Shown here: piece by piece, positions 7,001-15,894 of the stretch
Numbering within the stretch: position 1 is the first letter of the stretch
How the letters are laid out: every line of letters begins with the position of its first letter
Assembly: GCA_017427465.1 (NCBI GenBank)
Contig: JAFRST010000004.1
Location: forward strand, 1 to 49,605
Origin: Clostridiales bacterium
Lineage (GTDB): Bacteria; Bacillota; Clostridia; Saccharofermentanales; Saccharofermentanaceae
DNA length: 49,605 nucleotides
Direction of reading: 5' to 3'
The notes under the pieces: model-generated
What the model was told of the DNA's origin: nothing
The model's input: the letters and a program-made list of their open reading frames with translations, nothing else
Database searches by the model: none
Translations under genes and position numbers: made by a program

Positions 7001-8340
7001 TCTGTCTCTACAGACATATCTCCGTCATATGTGCCTGAAGGGTATTTGCATGAAGGATCCCATAAGATAAACTCGTCGATTCCAAGGTCTTTGATGGCTT
7101 TTATCTGTGAATTGATCTCATAGTAACCGTATTCGATGTAATTGCCTTTGCCGATATAAGAAGCCGTAAATGCCTGCAGATAAGGCCTTACATAAGTAAA
7201 TCCTTCCTGTTTATATATCGACTGGCATTCGTGAAGAACGCTGTAGACCATAAGGTAGGGCTCTTTGTCAGGATACTTGAAGGTGTGGCCAGCGAGCATC
7301 GTGCCCAGAGCGTAGTGGGAAGGGTAGACCATCGGACAGCATGAGTCTATGCCGGTCATTCCGAGTGTCTCAAAATCCTGGCCGATAATCGCAGCGTCGC
7401 CCGGCGATGTTAACACGATACCGAAAATATCCGCCGATACAGGAACGCCGTACGTATCCTGGATCCTGATCCTCGCTTCCTGAAGGAATCTGTTGACCGC
7501 TTCAGCCTTGGAAGGATACTGGTTCTCTTCTCCATAGTAAGGCTTGACCTTATTCTGGGTAGCGCCGGCAGGGAATCTTACATAGTCGAACTGTATCTCG
7601 TCAACGCCGTAACCTACGGCTTCGATACCGATCTCGATGAGATAATCCCAGTTCTCGACACAATAAGGGCTTAAGAAGGGGTTATTACCTTCGTTGCTGA
7701 ACTTAACGACATTGTTATTCGCGTCGCGGATAGCTCTCTCGGGGAAGTGCTTAGCGGCTACGCGGTCATTGAAAGATACGATCCTGCCGATGACCCTGAT
7801 GCCGTTCTCGTGGCACTTGTTTACCACGGCCTGAAGATCGTATGCGTCCCAGACGTAGCCTATCTCTTTTGCCGTAGGGACCTGTGACATGTAGGGAAGA
7901 CCGTACTCGTTTTTAAGGTCGATTACTATAGCATTGAGTTCGCTGTTGTTGCAGAGTTCAATTGCTTTATCAAGAGCGGAACCTGATCCGATATAGAGAG
8001 CCTTAACTTCAACGTGTTCAGGGACAATGACCTGATCTTCAGGGAGCTCTGGAAGAGGACGCCAATAGTTGTCAGCCAGCTCTGATGATGCCAAAAGCTC
8101 GGTGTGGTAGACGACCGGCTCTGTGGTGGTAAATTCCGAATAGGAAGCAGAAGCCAGGATAGGGACATTCGCAGGCGCCTCCGGCTTCTTCATGTATTTG
8201 ATCAGCTTTGTGATACCCAGGGTGACCAGTACTACGGCAAGTATCGCCGATACCGACAGCATAACTGTCAGTATTCTTTTGAGTCCTGCCACATCAAGAC
8301 TGTCGCTGCCTGAAGTACTATTTTCATTATTATTAAGCAT
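6997..8340 (-). CDS. Membrane-anchored DUF4015 family glycoside-hydrolase-like protein
   Basis: A 447-residue protein with a short N-terminal tail, one transmembrane helix (about 24-48), a linker, and a domain from about 108 that matches the DUF4015 (GH13-like, TIM-barrel) family. Recognisable blocks are KALYIGSGSALDKAIELC, NAIVIDLKNEYG, GIRVIGRIVSFND, GVDEIQFDYVRFP, VPVSADIFG and a closing FILWDPS. The conserved FDYVRFP acidic strand is where this fold would carry a catalytic aspartate. It probably acts on a wall or capsule polysaccharide outside the membrane, but no substrate is known for the family. The promoter -10 ends only six bases before the ATG and no ribosome binding site is seen, so either the mRNA is leaderless or the true start is slightly downstream. 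Confidence 0.8.
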   Translation of the reverse strand: MLNNNENSTSGSDSLDVAGLKRILTVMLSVSAILAVVLVTLGITKLIKYMKKPEAPANVPILASASYSEFTTTEPVVYHTELLASSELADNYWRPLPELPEDQVIVPEHVEVKALYIGSGSALDKAIELCNNSELNAIVIDLKNEYGLPYMSQVPTAKEIGYVWDAYDLQAVVNKCHENGIRVIGRIVSFNDRVAAKHFPERAIRDANNNVVKFSNEGNNPFLSPYCVENWDYLIEIGIEAVGYGVDEIQFDYVRFPAGATQNKVKPYYGEENQYPSKAEAVNRFLQEARIRIQDTYGVPVSADIFGIVLTSPGDAAIIGQDFETLGMTGIDSCCPMVYPSHYALGTMLAGHTFKYPDKEPYLMVYSVLHECQSIYKQEGFTYVRPYLQAFTASYIGKGNYIEYGYYEINSQIKAIKDLGIDEFILWDPSCKYPSGTYDGDMSVETD

Positions 8341-8346
8341 AGGACA

Positions 8347-8375
8347 ATTATACAGACCTTGTCATAAAAGGACAA
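8347..8375 (-). promoter_or_regulatory. Promoter of the DUF4015 family gene
   Basis: On the minus strand: TTGTCC, 17 bp, TATAAT. The -10 ends six bases before the ATG at 8340, placing the expected transcription start at or next to the start codon. Confidence 0.7.
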
Positions 8376-8456
8376 ATTATGCGCAAAAACGATCCATGTT
8401 GCCTGAAAACATAGCGGCCGAGAGCCCTTGTACGGCGAGCATTTGGCGGCGTTCTA

Positions 8457-8465
8457 TGGTAAAAT
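8457..8465 (+). promoter_or_regulatory. Extended -10 promoter for the Nudix/YigZ gene pair
   Basis: TGGTAAAAT is an extended -10 element about 40 bases ahead of the Nudix-like start codon. No convincing -35 was found. Confidence 0.45.
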
Positions 8466-8505
8466 ACTGTTATAAAAATTTGACTTTTACAAAAGCAGGT
8501 TTGAT

Positions 8506-8931
8506 ATGATCGTTCGTAATTGTTCAGGTGGAATCGTTTTTACGGGAGACAAGGTCCTTCTTGTCTGTAACGATAAGCAGGAATGGGGTTTCCCCAAGGG
8601 AGCTGTTAAGGCTAACAGCGAACTCTCCCTGTCTGATTTTGCCAAGGAGAGGATCAAGGCTGAGTGCGAAGTCGATGCCAGGGTCATAGCTCCATGTGGC
8701 AAGACCAATTATGAATTCTATTCGATCTCAAGAAGAAAGCCCGTACACAATAATATCTCCTGGTTTGTGATGGAAGCTGCCGGTGACACCTGCAAGGCTG
8801 TTCCTGAGACGGGTACGATCGACTGCAGATTTGAAGAGATCACAAAAGCCCTCGATGACATCACCTACAGTCAGGATAAGTCCCTTCTTATGATGGCTTA
8901 TCAGAAGTACAGGGAGAGCATCAAGGATTGA
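8506..8931 (+). CDS. Nudix-fold protein with a degenerate Nudix box
   Basis: A 141-residue protein with the Nudix layout: NCSGGIVFTGDKVLLV, the strand WGFPKGAV leading into the box, and late strands NISWFVMEA. The box itself (GX5EX7REUXEEXGU) is damaged. After PKGAV it continues KANSELSLSDFAKERIKAECEVDA: the RE pair reads ER, the first Glu of EE is Ala, the glycine is Glu, and the loop looks two residues longer. Hydrolysis of nucleoside diphosphates is therefore doubtful, and a ligand-sensing role is as likely. The stop overlaps the start of the YigZ-like gene by four bases, so the two are translationally coupled. Confidence 0.75.
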   Translation: MIVRNCSGGIVFTGDKVLLVCNDKQEWGFPKGAVKANSELSLSDFAKERIKAECEVDARVIAPCGKTNYEFYSISRRKPVHNNISWFVMEAAGDTCKAVPETGTIDCRFEEITKALDDITYSQDKSLLMMAYQKYRESIKD

Positions 8932-9569
8932 GCTTAAACATCACATTAAGTAAGACCGGTGATTCCAAGATCGAAGTTAAGAAGTCGGTCTTTATCGGCA
9001 AGAGTTTCCATATCACTTCTCCTGAAGACGCAGCACAGTACCTTGCCGCAGAGCGCAAGAAGTATCCTGATGCCAGGCATCTTTGTTATGCATGGGTCAT
9101 AGGAGGGGAGAATGCCAGACAGAAGACCAGTGACGACGGTGAGCCCCAGGGAACAGCAGGACAACCTTTGTTGGAGCTCATCACTTCTAACGGGTTTACC
9201 GATACGCTTGTATGCGTTACGAGATATTTCGGAGGCACGCTCCTCGGGACAGGCAGATTAAGACGCGCTTATTCTGACAGCGGCAGACAGGCTTTGATCA
9301 GCGGAGAGCCCGTGACCCTGATACCCGCGTTAAGATGGCATGAGAGCTGTTCATATCCTTTTTTCGAGACATTATCACGAAAAGCATCAGCTTCCGGCTG
9401 GACAATTGAGAATGTCGAATACGGACAGGACGTTACTTGCGATATCAAGATCCCTGAAGACAGTAATAGAGCGTTTATAAGGTTCTGTTTAGATGCTTCA
9501 GGCGGAGCCATAGTACCCGGAGAGCCTGAGAAGATCCTTATGAAGGGTGAGAAAATTTCTATTTCCTGA
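8928..9569 (+). CDS. YigZ/YvyE (IMPACT, UPF0029) family protein
   Basis: A 213-residue protein of the IMPACT family. The N-terminal domain shows the signature ARHLCYAWVIGG...SDDGEPQGTAGQPLL, then VCVTRYFGGTLLGTGRLRRAYS. A second, ferredoxin-like domain of about 70 residues (DUF1949 type) completes it. The family is linked to translation control through Gcn2 in eukaryotes; its role in bacteria is poorly defined. The start is a TTG at 8928 overlapping the previous stop, with AGGGAGA 10 bases upstream, and no ATG or GTG lies nearby in frame. Confidence 0.9.
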   Translation: MSLNITLSKTGDSKIEVKKSVFIGKSFHITSPEDAAQYLAAERKKYPDARHLCYAWVIGGENARQKTSDDGEPQGTAGQPLLELITSNGFTDTLVCVTRYFGGTLLGTGRLRRAYSDSGRQALISGEPVTLIPALRWHESCSYPFFETLSRKASASGWTIENVEYGQDVTCDIKIPEDSNRAFIRFCLDASGGAIVPGEPEKILMKGEKISIS

Positions 9570-9654
9570 CTTGTGTTTTGACAAGAAATTGCCCAAAATA
9601 AGTGAAGCGCTCAGAATAAAATAAAAATCGAGCGCGATATAAGGGGATAGGTTC

Positions 9655-10920
9655 ATGGAGAACAAGAATAACGAGCAGCTTATGAATCAGACGGCAAAAA
9701 AGCCCGTGAGATCAGACAAGGAGAAAAGCCTCCGTTTTATAATCATCGCATTATCTCTGATCCTCCTTGCATGCGCCATATTCTCAGGCTTTCAGTCGTT
9801 TTATATCTTCAGGCTCAATAACGGACAGGAAGGCATTTTCTCTTACACTGAGACACAGAAGAAGACTGATTCCGATCCTACCAGCGCCATTGAATCCCTG
9901 ATCGATTCCGATAATCCGGCGACAGACGAGTTGCCGGAGCCCTGGTTTGCTTTAGAGGACGCCGCTTCGGTAACAGATCCCAATAAGACAAAGATGTCTG
10001 TGGTAGATATCGTTAAGGAAGTAAGTCCCGCAACAGTTCCGATCAGCGTTATAAGCGTTGATGATGAAAAGGAGACTAAGATCGGATCAGGAACAGGCTT
10101 CATCATAACAAGTGACGGATATATCGTTACTAACCAGCATGTCGTTGAACTGGCAGATAAGGCTGTAAGCACTTACTATGTTGTCGTTGTGCTTCCGGGC
10201 AATGATGAATTTGTAAGGGCTGAGATCGTAGGCGCGGATGAGCAGACGGACATCGCTGTTCTCAAAGTAGATACTGACAAGGAACTTCCTTATGTTACGC
10301 TCGGTGATTCCGATACTCTCCAGTCAGGCGAGCTCGCCGTAACGATCGGCAATTCCATGGGCAACTTTGATGACTCAGTAACGGTAGGCGTTATCTCCGC
10401 TCCTAAGAGACAGATCACAAGGAACGGTTACCTTGTTGATGTCATCCAGACTGATGCCGCGATCAATCCCGGTAACAGCGGCGGACCTCTCATCAATTCA
10501 TTCGCCGAAGTCGTAGGTATCACGAATGCAAAGATCGTGAACTCCACGACGGAGAACCTGAGTTTTGCGATCCCGGTCAACTCGGTAAAGTCTATAATCG
10601 AGAGCCTTATCAATTACGGCAAGGTCATCAACAGACCTTATCTCGGTATAACGGTAAAATATGTTGCCGATGAGTCTTATTACGGTGCGCGAGGCGGTGT
10701 TTACATCGCTGAGATCGTTGAGAACGGTCCTGCTGACAAGGCCGGCATCGAGGTCGGCGACAGGATCATTTCAATGGACGGTGTTGAAATAGTAGAGACC
10801 GGTGATATTATTAAGGTGCGCGATGCGCATGAAGTGGGTGACGCGATCGATGTGGTAGTCGAGCGTGACGGCAGACAGATAACCCTGACACTCGTGATAG
10901 GCGACAGCGCAGACTTCTAA
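9655..10920 (+). CDS. HtrA/DegP-type membrane-anchored serine protease
   Basis: A 421-residue HtrA protease. Residues 1-26 are cytoplasmic, 27-51 form the anchor, and an acidic linker runs to about 110. The trypsin-like domain carries the full triad: His162 (TNQHVVE), Asp199 (QTDIAVLKV) and Ser275 (PGNSGGPL). One PDZ domain follows (about 325-418, with GPADKAGIEVGDRIISMDG). These enzymes degrade or refold damaged proteins outside the membrane and are usually induced by envelope stress. A 46-residue membrane protein gene follows 30 bases later, and a foldase-like protein is encoded convergently, so the locus looks devoted to secreted-protein quality control. No CtsR or CssR site was recognised. 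Confidence 0.95.
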   Translation: MENKNNEQLMNQTAKKPVRSDKEKSLRFIIIALSLILLACAIFSGFQSFYIFRLNNGQEGIFSYTETQKKTDSDPTSAIESLIDSDNPATDELPEPWFALEDAASVTDPNKTKMSVVDIVKEVSPATVPISVISVDDEKETKIGSGTGFIITSDGYIVTNQHVVELADKAVSTYYVVVVLPGNDEFVRAEIVGADEQTDIAVLKVDTDKELPYVTLGDSDTLQSGELAVTIGNSMGNFDDSVTVGVISAPKRQITRNGYLVDVIQTDAAINPGNSGGPLINSFAEVVGITNAKIVNSTTENLSFAIPVNSVKSIIESLINYGKVINRPYLGITVKYVADESYYGARGGVYIAEIVENGPADKAGIEVGDRIISMDGVEIVETGDIIKVRDAHEVGDAIDVVVERDGRQITLTLVIGDSADF

Positions 10921-10950
10921 TTACAAATAATCAAAAAGGATGATATTTAT

Positions 10951-11091
10951 ATGAGCGGAAACAGCACAAAGAGAACAGGAACCAAGCTTCTTGCATGGAT
11001 ATTGATAGGAGCTATGATCCTTACGTTTGTTTTCGCGATAATAATGGTAATTATCTCGCAGAATCAGTATGCAAGCCTTTTTGGCGGCTGA
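10951..11091 (+). CDS. Small single-helix membrane protein (46 residues)
   Basis: A short reading frame 30 bases behind the HtrA gene, with AAAAAGGA 10 bases before the ATG. The product is a basic N-terminus (MSGNSTKRTGTK), one strong transmembrane segment (about 13-36) and a short tail ending LFGG. No similar protein is recognised. Its position suggests co-transcription with the protease and possibly a modulating role, which is inference only. Its stop is five bases from the stop of the convergent foldase gene and no terminator separates them. Confidence 0.6.
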   Translation: MSGNSTKRTGTKLLAWILIGAMILTFVFAIIMVIISQNQYASLFGG

Positions 11092-11096
11092 TCTTC

Positions 11097-12848
11097 TTAC
11101 GGGACGTCCTTGATCTGAGCTAATCCGTCGTTATTAAAACTCCAGGTGTATTCAGAAGCTTTGCTTGTGATGAAGTTCTGATAGTTGTTCATACGAAGGA
11201 AGCTGTTGACCCTGTCATACCATTCGGGATTAGGTGACTCCGCGATAAAGTAGATGACATAGAAGGTGCCCTCCTGCTCGATGATTGTTTTATCTCCGAG
11301 CGTTCTCTCGGGTGCGAATATCCAGTCAGCAAGAATATCGGAATACTTAGCCTTATAGATCTGGCTGTCGTGGATGACAGAGAGCTGGCCTGCGAGGATG
11401 TAGTCGTTATAAAGGTTCTCAACTTCGTTGCAGTTGTCTGCGTCATTGATGTAATCGTAGATCTCCTGAGCCAGTGCCTGTGTTCCGGCCAGGTCAGGGA
11501 GCATCTCTTCCGTGTACTGGGTGTTGACTGTTACGATGTAGCAGTTGCGGAGCTGCTCGGACATTCTGACTCTTGATACGAATACCAGGATCATAGGGAA
11601 GCCGTCTTCATCAGGGATGATGGTGGCATCACCGTCAACTCTCGATTCATCGAAAAGCCATGTCCTGAAGTCAGGATGTGAGATATCTTCGAAACGGCAG
11701 TTAGGGATAAGTCTTGAGTCAGGTTCATTCAAAGTATTGGCAGCGACGCCCGTGAAATACTTTGCTGCACAGCTCTCAAACTTCGAAGGATCGTGATCCA
11801 TGGCATCGATGATCTCCTGTGCGTGGATCATTGCGGTATCGATAAATGCCTGGTCTCTCTGTTCATAAGTGAGTCTGAGAAGCTTATAGCTTACGAGATC
11901 GTAGATGTTTCTGGACTGTGTGTATGCGCTCTCTGCCTGATCGTCGGAAGCTGAGAGCTGGAGAAGCTTTTCTCCCTCTGCGTAATCTTCAGTGAAGTAC
12001 TTGCGGGCGAGAGTGTTAATAATGATCTGCTCGTCTACCTGGCTTCCGAAAACACCCTTGATATATGTGTCGAGCGGAACTCCCAGTTCATCAGCCTTGC
12101 CCTTGAGCCAGTTGATGTAAGCATTGGCGCGGTCATAGTGAGCCTTCTCGATATCATAGCCCTGAGCCTTAGCGTCATCGTACAAGATCTCCATCTTCTG
12201 AAGGTCCTGAGCCGTAACATATCTGAAGTAGTCTCTGTATGTTGCAAAGCTGTCATCGTCAAGATAAGGGGAAGAGAGCATCTGCTCAGTGTCGGCAGCG
12301 AAAAGATCCACGCCTTCGCTCAAAAGCTCATAGTGGTACATGAAGCTGAACTCGCCGCTGGAGATATCTCTGCCGTTGATGGTGAGAGGGCTTATAAAAG
12401 ACTCGTCCATGCCTGTGTCTAGGGCGAATGACAATGCAGCGATAATGAGCACCAGGATAACGCCGAATACTACAAAGAAGATGCCGGCATTGCGCTTGCG
12501 CTTGCCTTTATCCATCGCTTCTTCGTTCTTGTCGAGATTGATCTCGGTAGGAATGTCTCTTGTAACAGCGGCCGGTTCTTCTGCCTTGGAGCCCTTTTTC
12601 TCGGGCAGGGAGGGAAGATCAGGTGCTTTTACGGCATCACTGCTCTTACCTGTGAGAAGTTCGGGATCTATCTCGGCTAAGTCGTTCAGCGTAACGCCCT
12701 TTTGCTTTTCGGCAACGGGAGTCTCCATAAAATCATTAGTTGGCGTGCCTTCGGAAGACTCCAAGACCTCATTATTCAAAATTTGTCCGTTTACCTCAGG
12801 TACGCGGGCCGGATTATTATCGTTACTCTTTTTGTTTTTACCCTTCAT
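11097..12848 (-). CDS. SurA/PrsA-like membrane-anchored foldase (peptidyl-prolyl isomerase-related)
   Basis: A 583-residue protein. Residues 1-120 are a polar, Pro/Glu-rich cytoplasmic region ending in KGKRKRN, about 122-144 form a transmembrane helix, and the rest is extracytoplasmic. Just after the helix, SPLTINGRDISSGEFSFMYHYEL resembles the start of SurA/PrsA chaperone domains. The last 100 residues (DILADWIFAPERTLGDKTIIEQ, then FYVIYFIAES) resemble the end of parvulin-linked foldases. The parvulin domain itself is not convincing, so isomerase activity is uncertain. The ATG at 12848 is preferred to the GTG at 12863 because GTGGGGT lies about 9 bases upstream of it. It is encoded tail to tail with the HtrA locus. 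Confidence 0.62.
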   Translation of the reverse strand: MKGKNKKSNDNNPARVPEVNGQILNNEVLESSEGTPTNDFMETPVAEKQKGVTLNDLAEIDPELLTGKSSDAVKAPDLPSLPEKKGSKAEEPAAVTRDIPTEINLDKNEEAMDKGKRKRNAGIFFVVFGVILVLIIAALSFALDTGMDESFISPLTINGRDISSGEFSFMYHYELLSEGVDLFAADTEQMLSSPYLDDDSFATYRDYFRYVTAQDLQKMEILYDDAKAQGYDIEKAHYDRANAYINWLKGKADELGVPLDTYIKGVFGSQVDEQIIINTLARKYFTEDYAEGEKLLQLSASDDQAESAYTQSRNIYDLVSYKLLRLTYEQRDQAFIDTAMIHAQEIIDAMDHDPSKFESCAAKYFTGVAANTLNEPDSRLIPNCRFEDISHPDFRTWLFDESRVDGDATIIPDEDGFPMILVFVSRVRMSEQLRNCYIVTVNTQYTEEMLPDLAGTQALAQEIYDYINDADNCNEVENLYNDYILAGQLSVIHDSQIYKAKYSDILADWIFAPERTLGDKTIIEQEGTFYVIYFIAESPNPEWYDRVNSFLRMNNYQNFITSKASEYTWSFNNDGLAQIKDVP

Positions 12849-12934
12849 TAAGTCAAACCCCACATTTTAGATATATATATAGGTATAGGTTAAGGACACT
12901 TTACCATAAAAGAAGAACTAACATGGTTAAAGTA

Positions 12935-12943
12935 TGCTATTAT
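12935..12943 (+). promoter_or_regulatory. Extended -10 promoter of the YfhO gene pair
   Basis: TGCTATTAT is an extended -10 element with a leader of about 30 bases to the ATG at 12982. It lies in the 133-base divergent spacer. Confidence 0.5.
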
Positions 12944-12981
12944 TAACACGTTTGTAATCTAATAAAAATTTTAGAGGTTAT

Positions 12982-15894
12982 ATGCGGGTAAAAGATAGAC
13001 CGATACTGAAAGAAAAAAGTGGCACTTTGGTGGAATGCTGGCCGCAGTTTCTTTTGGCTTTTTTGTTTCCGACACTTACAGTTCTGGCAGCTTTTGCGGT
13101 AACAGGTTGTTATCCTTTTGGCGACCGTACCATCCTTACAGTTGACCTCTATCACCAGTACTGCCCTTTCCTTGTAGCGTTCAGGGACAAGGTCTTATCT
13201 GGCGGTTCCTTGTTCTACAGCTGGAATGACGGCTTGGGACAGGAATATTACGCAGCTTATGCGAATTACGCATCAAGCCCTCTTAATATTTTCGCGCTGC
13301 TCTTCGATGCGAAGACCATGCCTGTGTTCATAGGACTCGTAACGTGTCTGCGCGCGGGACTTTCCTCATTGTTCATGATGCTCTTCTTATCTGCCAACGA
13401 TAACAAGAGGATCGACAACATTACTGTTATATTCAGCTCTTCATACGCGCTCTGCGGCTGGTTCATCTCGTTCTTCTGGAACATCATGTGGTGCGACGCG
13501 GTCGTATTGCTGCCATTGATATTGCTCGGCTTAAGAAGACTCCTGCTCGAGAGGAAATGCGGAATTTATGCGGTAACTCTCGCGGTCGCTCTTATCAGCA
13601 ACTACTATGCGGGATATTTCCTCTGCCTGTTCCTTGTGATCTTTGCGCCCTGCTATTACATCTGCATCTTCTCGCGCGAAAAGAAGAAGGGCGATCCTTC
13701 AAGGCTCTGCTTCAAGACCTTTATAGGCGCGGCATCCAGGTTTGCTTTATCGAGCATTCTTGCAGCCGGAGCATCTGCTGTACTGACGCTCCCTACATAT
13801 CTTATCCTTCAGAACTGCTCTGCTACGGGCGATGCTCTGAAGATGGACTATAACCTTCAGAATAAGCTCTTTGATTTTATAGGCAGATTCATGGTAATGG
13901 CCAATCCGAACATCAGGGACGGTATGGCTAACGTCTACAGCGGCATAGTAATCATTCTGCTTTTGCCTTTGTTCTTCCTGCTCCCTTCTAAAACAGGCAT
14001 CAAGCTTAAGCACAAGATCGTATTTGCGATCATGCTCGGCATCATGTATCTGAGCTTTTCGAACCGTACGCTCAACTTCATCTGGCACGGCTTCCATTTC
14101 CCGAACCAGATACCTTACAGAGAATCCTTCATAATGAGCTTCCTCCTGGTATTCATCGGGTTCCTTACGATCAGACGCATCAGGGCTTTAGGTGCTAAAT
14201 ATGTTACCGGCGCCGTCTTAAGTTCTGCTGTTTTCCTTATCTTCTATGAAAAGTTCGGATCAGGTAACGAGAGCTATATCCAGATCGGAGCATCACTTCT
14301 TTTCCTGATCATCCAGGGCGCTGCGCTTCACACCGTAAGCAATACAAAGGCAAAGAAGAGCGAGTTCTTCTGCGAGACTCTTCTTACTGTCACGATGATG
14401 ATCGAGATGTTCGCGGCTTCCCTTACAACGATCGGCCTTGTTGCCGCACACGAAGGTTTTACGAGCTACGCTCCTTACGGAAGAAACCATGAGGAAGTAT
14501 CAAACTATGCAGCAGAGGTTGAGGGATCCGAAGGTCATATGAACTTTGAGCGTTCCGAGCTTTTCCCCAACAATGTCTGCGACCTGCAATCGCTTTATAA
14601 CGTTAAGGGATTGTCGATATTCTCATCAACGGCAAGAGAGAGTTTTGTTAAGTACATGAGAAACTACGGTTTCCACAACAACGGCATCAACGGTCTGCGC
14701 AACGCCGGACTTACTCGTGTAACCGCGACGGTCCTTAATGTAAGAAATCTCATTGAGACCGATAAGACCAAGTCTGTTCCTACGCTGTTCGAGCAGGAAT
14801 ACAATAACGGTAATGTCACCTCTTGGGGCAACCCTGATGCTTTCAGCGTCGGATTCATGACCGATACTGCCGTAATCGATTATGCGCCTGATTACGACAA
14901 CAACCTTGATGTTTTCGATAAGACCAACCAGTGGATAATCAGCATGGGCGGAAAATCGGTTTATAAGCCCGTGATCCTCAATGCCGGATTCTCAACAGGA
15001 ATCTCTACGCAGGACACAATGGGTCACGTCCTCGTATATACTGACCAGTACAGCAATACCAAGGGCTATGAGATCAACCTGACGGTCAATAACGCAGACA
15101 TCGGTTCTGACATATATATTTACGCGAATGCAAAGAAGGGCGGAACCGTCACTATCGTCCATGGCGAGGATAAGAGATCTTTTGAGATCAGAAGTTACCA
15201 GATCATCTGTGTCGGCGTCTATGACGGCACACCTTACGATGTCACGATCAAGTATCAGGATGCGCCCGGCACATCCGTATTCGTATACGGATACCAGCTC
15301 GACCAGGCAGGCTATCAGAACATGCTCGACGTATTGGGTGACGAGCAGCTCGAAGTAACATCTTATACAGATACATCTCTTTCAGGACACATTGATGCAA
15401 AGGAAGACGGACTGCTGTTCCTCTCCATTCCTTACGCTGAAGGCTGGGTCGCCGAGGTGGACGGCAAGGAAGCCGAGATCACACCGATCCAGGATGCTCT
15501 TATGGGCATTAAGCTCGAAAAGGGCAGCCATGACATCAATCTGAAGTACGCTCCGAAAGCAGTTAAGGAAGGTGCGCTTATAAGTGTCGTATCGATCTTC
15601 CTGATCGTGCTTGTAGCGTTTGTTCCTGCACTCGTCAGAAAGCTTAAGAAGAATAAGAATGCTTCTGTTGCAGTCTCAGGGGCCGCTCCTGCTGAAGGCG
15701 GCAATGCTCCGGAAGTCTCTGTCGAAGAGGTCCCTGTAGCAGCCATCCTTCCTGAAGACACGGCAGAACCGAAGGCTGAAGATATTCCCGCAGAAGCAGG
15801 CGGACCTTATGAAGAGCCTGTTTCGGAAGCGGACGGTAAGCCTGTTACCGGAGAAGAGAAGGGCGACCCGGAGACCGAAGATGATCAGGGCTAA
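12982..15894 (+). CDS. YfhO family polytopic membrane protein
   Basis: A 970-residue protein of the YfhO family, GT-C-like membrane proteins linked in Bacillus and Listeria to lipoteichoic acid glycosylation. A signal-anchor segment (about 20-40) is followed by TVDLYHQYCPFLVAFRDKV and SWNDGLGQEYYAAYANYASSPLN, both family signatures that hold the acidic and Gln residues of the first outer loop. A dozen or so membrane helices follow, then an extracytoplasmic domain from about 490, and a last helix near 865-885. The final 80 residues are an Ala/Glu/Pro-rich acidic cytoplasmic tail. TTAGAGG precedes the ATG. The next gene overlaps it by 14 bases and encodes a second protein of the same type. Confidence 0.88.
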   Translation: MRVKDRPILKEKSGTLVECWPQFLLAFLFPTLTVLAAFAVTGCYPFGDRTILTVDLYHQYCPFLVAFRDKVLSGGSLFYSWNDGLGQEYYAAYANYASSPLNIFALLFDAKTMPVFIGLVTCLRAGLSSLFMMLFLSANDNKRIDNITVIFSSSYALCGWFISFFWNIMWCDAVVLLPLILLGLRRLLLERKCGIYAVTLAVALISNYYAGYFLCLFLVIFAPCYYICIFSREKKKGDPSRLCFKTFIGAASRFALSSILAAGASAVLTLPTYLILQNCSATGDALKMDYNLQNKLFDFIGRFMVMANPNIRDGMANVYSGIVIILLLPLFFLLPSKTGIKLKHKIVFAIMLGIMYLSFSNRTLNFIWHGFHFPNQIPYRESFIMSFLLVFIGFLTIRRIRALGAKYVTGAVLSSAVFLIFYEKFGSGNESYIQIGASLLFLIIQGAALHTVSNTKAKKSEFFCETLLTVTMMIEMFAASLTTIGLVAAHEGFTSYAPYGRNHEEVSNYAAEVEGSEGHMNFERSELFPNNVCDLQSLYNVKGLSIFSSTARESFVKYMRNYGFHNNGINGLRNAGLTRVTATVLNVRNLIETDKTKSVPTLFEQEYNNGNVTSWGNPDAFSVGFMTDTAVIDYAPDYDNNLDVFDKTNQWIISMGGKSVYKPVILNAGFSTGISTQDTMGHVLVYTDQYSNTKGYEINLTVNNADIGSDIYIYANAKKGGTVTIVHGEDKRSFEIRSYQIICVGVYDGTPYDVTIKYQDAPGTSVFVYGYQLDQAGYQNMLDVLGDEQLEVTSYTDTSLSGHIDAKEDGLLFLSIPYAEGWVAEVDGKEAEITPIQDALMGIKLEKGSHDINLKYAPKAVKEGALISVVSIFLIVLVAFVPALVRKLKKNKNASVAVSGAAPAEGGNAPEVSVEEVPVAAILPEDTAEPKAEDIPAEAGGPYEEPVSEADGKPVTGEEKGDPETEDDQG

